Positions 63,171-64,000 of a stretch of 64,000 nt of DNA are shown here, one piece after another. The stretch's first letter is position 1; the number at the start of each line of letters is the position of its first letter. The notes beneath the pieces were generated by a model, which had not been told where the DNA came from, did no database searches, and saw only the letters and a list, made by a program, of their open reading frames with translations. Source of the stretch: an uncultured Paracoccaceae bacterium (GTDB lineage: Bacteria; Pseudomonadota; Alphaproteobacteria; Rhodobacterales; Rhodobacteraceae); assembly GCA_947500135.1 (NCBI GenBank), contig CANMQX010000001.1:124001-188000 (forward strand), read 5' to 3'. The translations under genes and the position numbers were made by a program.

Positions 63171-64000
63171 ATGTCATCATTTCTAAAAAGCATAATCGCA
63201 ACATCACTTGTCCTTGGCATCTGGACGCCATCAACGACCATGGCGCAAGACGCCTGCCAGACCATTACACCCGTCAATGACCCCCGTGACCCGGACGATC
63301 CTGATGGCGAAGGGCCGGTCATCATCGGTGAACCGACAGAACTGGCCGGTGGGGCCAATAACTGTTTTCTGGGCGGGCGCGCAGCGGCGATCCTGTCGAA
63401 CCAACCCGATCTGCAAAACCGGCGCAGCGCGCAAAGCTACGGCATCTATGCCAGTCAGGCGGGCGGTGTTGCGGATACCGAAGGTTTCTCTGGCCCGCTT
63501 TGGGTGACATTATCTGCCCGGCAGTCTGAACTGGACGGGGCAGAACTGGATCAGGGGATCGCCACAGTCGGCGGCGATCTTTATTTTACTGATACCAGCA
63601 TTTTCGGGGTCATGCTGCAAAGCGACTTTGCCTATCAGGACGGGCCCAGCGGCACCAGCTTTGACGCAACGGGCTTTATGGCTGGGGCCTATGCTATCTT
63701 TATCAGCGGCGATCTGGCCTTTGACGCCCGGCTTCTGGGCGGGAAATCATCAACAGATGTCAGCGGCAGCGGTGACCGGGTCGATGATGTCGACAGCACA
63801 CGCTGGCTGGCCGCAGCACAGGTCTCCAAACAGACACAACTGGATAACGGGCATCTGATCATCCCACACGCGTCGGTCGGCTGGTTCGAAGACAAGATGG
63901 ACGCCTACACGCTCAACGCCGTCCCGGTCGAAGAAAAGACGATCCGTTATGGGCAGGCCGATCTGGGCGGGACATGGCTGATCCCGATCACAATGGGCAA
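63171..64000 (+). CDS. Autotransporter-type outer-membrane barrel protein, 5' part
   Basis: The frame is open to the window edge, giving 276 residues without stop. A signal peptide ends near STTMAQDA, followed by an acidic linker DPRDPDDPDGEGP. Then come amphipathic strands with alternating aromatic and polar residues (LYFTDTSIFGVMLQSDFAYQ, GAYAIFISGDLAFDARLLGG, HLIIPHASVGWFEDKM), the pattern of an autotransporter beta-domain. No long passenger is present, so it may be a free-standing barrel. GGGGA lies five bases before the ATG at 63171; an ATG four codons earlier is possible. The C-terminal strand lies outside the window. Confidence 0.72.
   Translation, partial: MSSFLKSIIATSLVLGIWTPSTTMAQDACQTITPVNDPRDPDDPDGEGPVIIGEPTELAGGANNCFLGGRAAAILSNQPDLQNRRSAQSYGIYASQAGGVADTEGFSGPLWVTLSARQSELDGAELDQGIATVGGDLYFTDTSIFGVMLQSDFAYQDGPSGTSFDATGFMAGAYAIFISGDLAFDARLLGGKSSTDVSGSGDRVDDVDSTRWLAAAQVSKQTQLDNGHLIIPHASVGWFEDKMDAYTLNAVPVEEKTIRYGQADLGGTWLIPITMG

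Overview
The window looks like a chromosomal segment of a marine alphaproteobacterium of the order Rhodobacterales (Roseobacter group). This is inferred from the protein families and from neighbourhoods typical of that order: Ppx/GppA with RlmE, a 'virulence factor'-family gene with a MTHFR-like protein and a methyltetrahydrofolate methyltransferase, IalB, DUF4112, DUF1499, DUF4167, and lptF-lptG-lptD-surA-pdxA-rsmA. recA also carries an alphaproteobacterial direct-repeat LexA box. Genus cannot be set from sequence reading alone. Most of the window is ordinary, well-packed chromosome.

Layout. 0-8.4 kb: the 5' part of recA with its SOS box, a short sulfotransferase-like gene, a surface lipoprotein, the glycerol-3-phosphate module (glpD-glpK with divergent glpR), a decayed GNAT acetyltransferase and the ppx-rlmE pair. 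8.6-11.2 kb: a folate/cobalamin one-carbon cluster. A likely partner, a ferredoxin-ASKHA corrinoid reactivase, lies apart at 28.7-30.8 kb. 11.5-21.1 kb: gamma-glutamyltransferase, a HerA-like ATPase, ialB, and envelope genes (ketoacyl synthase, acyl carrier protein, lpxD, an L,D-transpeptidase and a divergent Tat-exported DUF882/YcbK protein). The HerA-ialB gap holds two orphan intrinsic terminators that suggest small RNAs.

21.25-23.86 kb is the only clearly mobile region. The 3' ends of tRNA-Thr and tRNA-Asn face each other across a scrapyard holding the tail of a type I methylase gene (hsdM), an IS3-family element and the tail of a tyrosine recombinase. The IS transposase is itself broken by two short, mutually similar palindromic insertions. 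The recombinase has a frameshift at its conserved Gly-His box.

24-46.7 kb: housekeeping and accessory genes in small units. These are a metallo-hydrolase, an orphan histidine kinase, guaB, a membrane protein, the ASKHA protein, a DEAD-box helicase, ndk, a proline-racemase-family enzyme, an MFS exporter with a His-rich tail, an ABC-F ATPase flanked by matching hairpins, MarC, an aspartic protease coupled to a 36-residue lipoprotein, a TetR/hydrolase pair with visible operators, two LysE exporters, and pepA-holC.

46.8-54.1 kb is one tightly overlapped lipopolysaccharide-transport operon that also carries pdxA and rsmA, ended by a long inverted repeat. 54.2-63 kb holds a P-loop kinase-like gene with DUF4167, prfA-prmC with DUF1499, two overlapping ureohydrolase (agmatinase-family) genes, an M20 amidohydrolase and mazG. 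The window ends inside an outer-membrane beta-barrel gene.

No phage defence system, CRISPR array or biosynthetic cluster is visible. The points most worth a second look are the paired palindromic insertions in the IS, the orphan terminators, the split cobalamin system, the tiny genes, and the tandem ureohydrolases.
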